64,000 nucleotides of DNA from Chryseobacterium sp. T16E-39. GTDB taxonomy: Bacteria > Bacteroidota > Bacteroidia > Flavobacteriales > Weeksellaceae. The number at the start of each line of letters is the position of its first letter. Position 1 is the stretch's first letter. Under the pieces are notes generated by a model. It was not told where the DNA came from. It searched no databases and was given only the letters and a program-made list of their open reading frames with translations. The stretch covers positions 2,542,001 to 2,606,000 of the forward strand of contig NZ_CP022282.1 of assembly GCF_002216065.1 (NCBI RefSeq), written 5' to 3'. Positions 62,321-64,000 of the stretch are shown here, piece by piece. The position numbers and the translations under genes were made by a program.

Positions 62321-64000
62321 TTAAAACAACGACTTTGAATCCGACACGCCAAGATCAATATAACTGCCTGTAGACCATTGAATATCGAGAGGAACACCAG
62401 CGTCTTTCACTGTTTCTTTACTCACATCTTTACCAGTGCCATAATTGATCTGTGCAAAAGGGTTTTTATCAATATTAAGCATCAAAAGTAACCTACTTCC
62501 TTTTTGAAGCTGTCTGCTGAAAACTCTCGACCTATAAAATGGAATAGTTTCTAATTCTCCTGCCACCAGCAATTTCCGTTTGCTCATATCCTGTGCATAA
62601 CTTGCTCTTCCCAGAAAATAGGAAAGCTGAAAATATTCTCCCGAAGGAGTAATTTCGTATAAGCTAAGGCCTATATCCATATCTTTTTTATTGATTATTG
62701 CCTTAAGCTCTCCCTTCAATGCACCAGAAACCGAAACTGACTGGTTAAATGGTTTAGTAACAAAGAAAAGTCCATTAATGGTATCAAGCTCTTTTTTAAT
62801 GATAGGGTCTGGATAGTAATCGTTATAAAATGAAGTCCTATCTGCAAGGTTAACCCTTTGATGCATAAAAACCTCTTTAACTGGCTTTTTCTCAGAAAGC
62901 AACTTTTTACCAGAAACACTATCTAAATAAAAGCGGATATGTTGGTCTTCCATTTTTTCCAATGAAGAAACATGCTTCCATTTATTTGCGCCCATTACCT
63001 GAAAATTGATCTTATCTTCTAATAAGGCAGGCTTCTTTCCTCCCTTAAGGATATAATCAAACCACTGAAAGGTAATTTCACGGGTATTGATCAACGCACC
63101 CGAATCTACCTGATACCCCCTCAATTCTGCCACTCCCCCTTTTTGTGCTCCAAAATGATCGTAAGGGCCTATAATCAAATAATGTTGGGCAGAGGGATTG
63201 TATTTGTAATGCTCCCTGAGGTATTCGAGTGCAGAAACCTGCCCATCATCATAATAACCCGTGATACTGAGTACAGGAATATTAATATGCTTAAAATCCT
63301 CTTTATAAGGTACCATCGACTGCCAGTAAGCATCATAATCGGGATGGGAGAGCCATTTCTGAAACCAGGGGTTGGGAGTGCCATCAATACTATCTACCTT
63401 GTTGTAAGCCAAGCCACTTTCCCACCAGTTGTTCCGCATCCTACGCCACCGGGCACTATCGTTGTTCACGGAATCATCCGTATATTTATTATTGGTGATG
63501 TAGAATGCCCATTGATAGTTAGCCAATATAAACACATTATTTTCCATCGGCACTCCTAGTCCTGGAATTGCAGCTACGTAGGGTACAATTGTTTTAAGCG
63601 CCGGATGCAGGTATTTGGTTGCAGCCCATTGTGCAAAACCAGAATAGCTTCCGCCGTACATCCCCACCCTTCCGTCACTCCAAGATTGGTCTGCAATCCA
63701 ATCAATAACTGCATTCACATCCTGTGTTTCATGTTCGTAAGGTTCAATTGGCCCCGGACTCAGGCGTTTACCTCTCGTATCGGCCACAATGCCTATGTAG
63801 CCATGATCGGCAGCATATTTCGCTTCCATCAGGCTCCTGTTTTTATTGGAATAAATAAAATAGAAAAGAGCAGCAGGCAGCTTTTCTTTTACGCCTTTTT
63901 TCCTGACCACCACAGCAGATAAGGTGATGCCATATTTGGTTTTAATCATGACACTATCGTTAATGATGTAATGATCGTTATCTGGCAAAGAGAATTTTTG
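62321..64000 (-). CDS. CocE/NonD family hydrolase (N-terminus beyond the window)
   Basis: At least 559 residues; the frame is still open at base 64000 (reads QKFSLPDND), and the TTG at 63988 is not a convincing start. An alpha/beta-hydrolase with X-Pro dipeptidyl-peptidase (S15) features: the nucleophile elbow GMYGGSYSGFAQWA (Ser of G-x-S-Y-x-G), the GPYDHFG histidine segment and a C-terminal jelly-roll domain (about the last 200 residues, with SRVFSRQLQKGSRLLLMLN). Members cleave acyl esters or amides such as cocaine or glutaryl-7-ACA; exported forms are common. The substrate here is unknown. Confidence 0.88.
   Translation of the reverse strand, partial: QKFSLPDNDHYIINDSVMIKTKYGITLSAVVVRKKGVKEKLPAALFYFIYSNKNRSLMEAKYAADHGYIGIVADTRGKRLSPGPIEPYEHETQDVNAVIDWIADQSWSDGRVGMYGGSYSGFAQWAATKYLHPALKTIVPYVAAIPGLGVPMENNVFILANYQWAFYITNNKYTDDSVNNDSARWRRMRNNWWESGLAYNKVDSIDGTPNPWFQKWLSHPDYDAYWQSMVPYKEDFKHINIPVLSITGYYDDGQVSALEYLREHYKYNPSAQHYLIIGPYDHFGAQKGGVAELRGYQVDSGALINTREITFQWFDYILKGGKKPALLEDKINFQVMGANKWKHVSSLEKMEDQHIRFYLDSVSGKKLLSEKKPVKEVFMHQRVNLADRTSFYNDYYPDPIIKKELDTINGLFFVTKPFNQSVSVSGALKGELKAIINKKDMDIGLSLYEITPSGEYFQLSYFLGRASYAQDMSKRKLLVAGELETIPFYRSRVFSRQLQKGSRLLLMLNIDKNPFAQINYGTGKDVSKETVKDAGVPLDIQWSTGSYIDLGVSDSKSLF

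Overview
The window looks like chromosomal DNA from a member of the Flavobacteriia, most likely Chryseobacterium or a close relative (Weeksellaceae). The DNA is AT-rich. Many promoters carry the Bacteroidota form TTG-N19/20-TAnnTTTG. Several proteins end in type IX secretion (T9SS) sorting domains, and the order rpsU-xerC-hpf-tRNAs-tuf-trpT-secE-nusG-rplKAJL-rpoB-rpoC is the flavobacterial one. The genus is inferred from protein style, not from a database search.

Left part (1-12.7 kb): end of a probable lpxK, then punA, a TlpA-like thioredoxin, a GNAT acetyltransferase, dinB and a cytoplasmic-type alpha-amylase on the + strand. Convergent to these is a cluster of three small cysteine-rich peptide genes (4701-5496, - strand) that share an (S/D)R-x2-L-(K/R)-x-(L/V)-x-AG leader. 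Next come a type-B carboxylesterase, an AraC regulator divergent from a cupin and a zinc alcohol dehydrogenase, a divergent HxlR regulator/NmrA reductase pair with a shared operator, and a nucleotide pyrophosphatase-like phosphodiesterase.

Middle left (12.8-28.4 kb): a four-gene + strand unit made of a T9SS-sorted repeat protein, a 1034-aa Rhs/SpvB-like protein, a 1134-aa DUF6443/Rhs-core protein and a small membrane protein. Then single genes (lipoprotein, XRE regulator, GNAT, cytidine deaminase). Then a tight five-gene envelope operon (DUF5777 barrel, cytochrome c lipoprotein, YceI, ankyrin, DOMON-T9SS) downstream of a Crp/Fnr regulator, with a GTGA-N6-TCAC site at its promoter.

Right part (28-62 kb, almost all - strand): the ancestral translation/transcription superoperon. 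It is interrupted three times: a GT-C-like membrane protein between rpoB and rpoC; a VCBS-repeat/glycoside-hydrolase-like protein plus three VGINTTTP-type proteins between rplK and nusG; and about 10 kb (HTTM-like protein, heavy-metal RND efflux operon with its two-component system) between the tRNA cluster and tuf. The tRNA cluster has a tandem duplication of Thr(UGU)-Tyr-Gly followed by one Thr(GGU). Each remaining block has its own promoter and/or terminator. The window ends with tmRNA (ssrA) and a CocE/NonD hydrolase that runs off the right edge.
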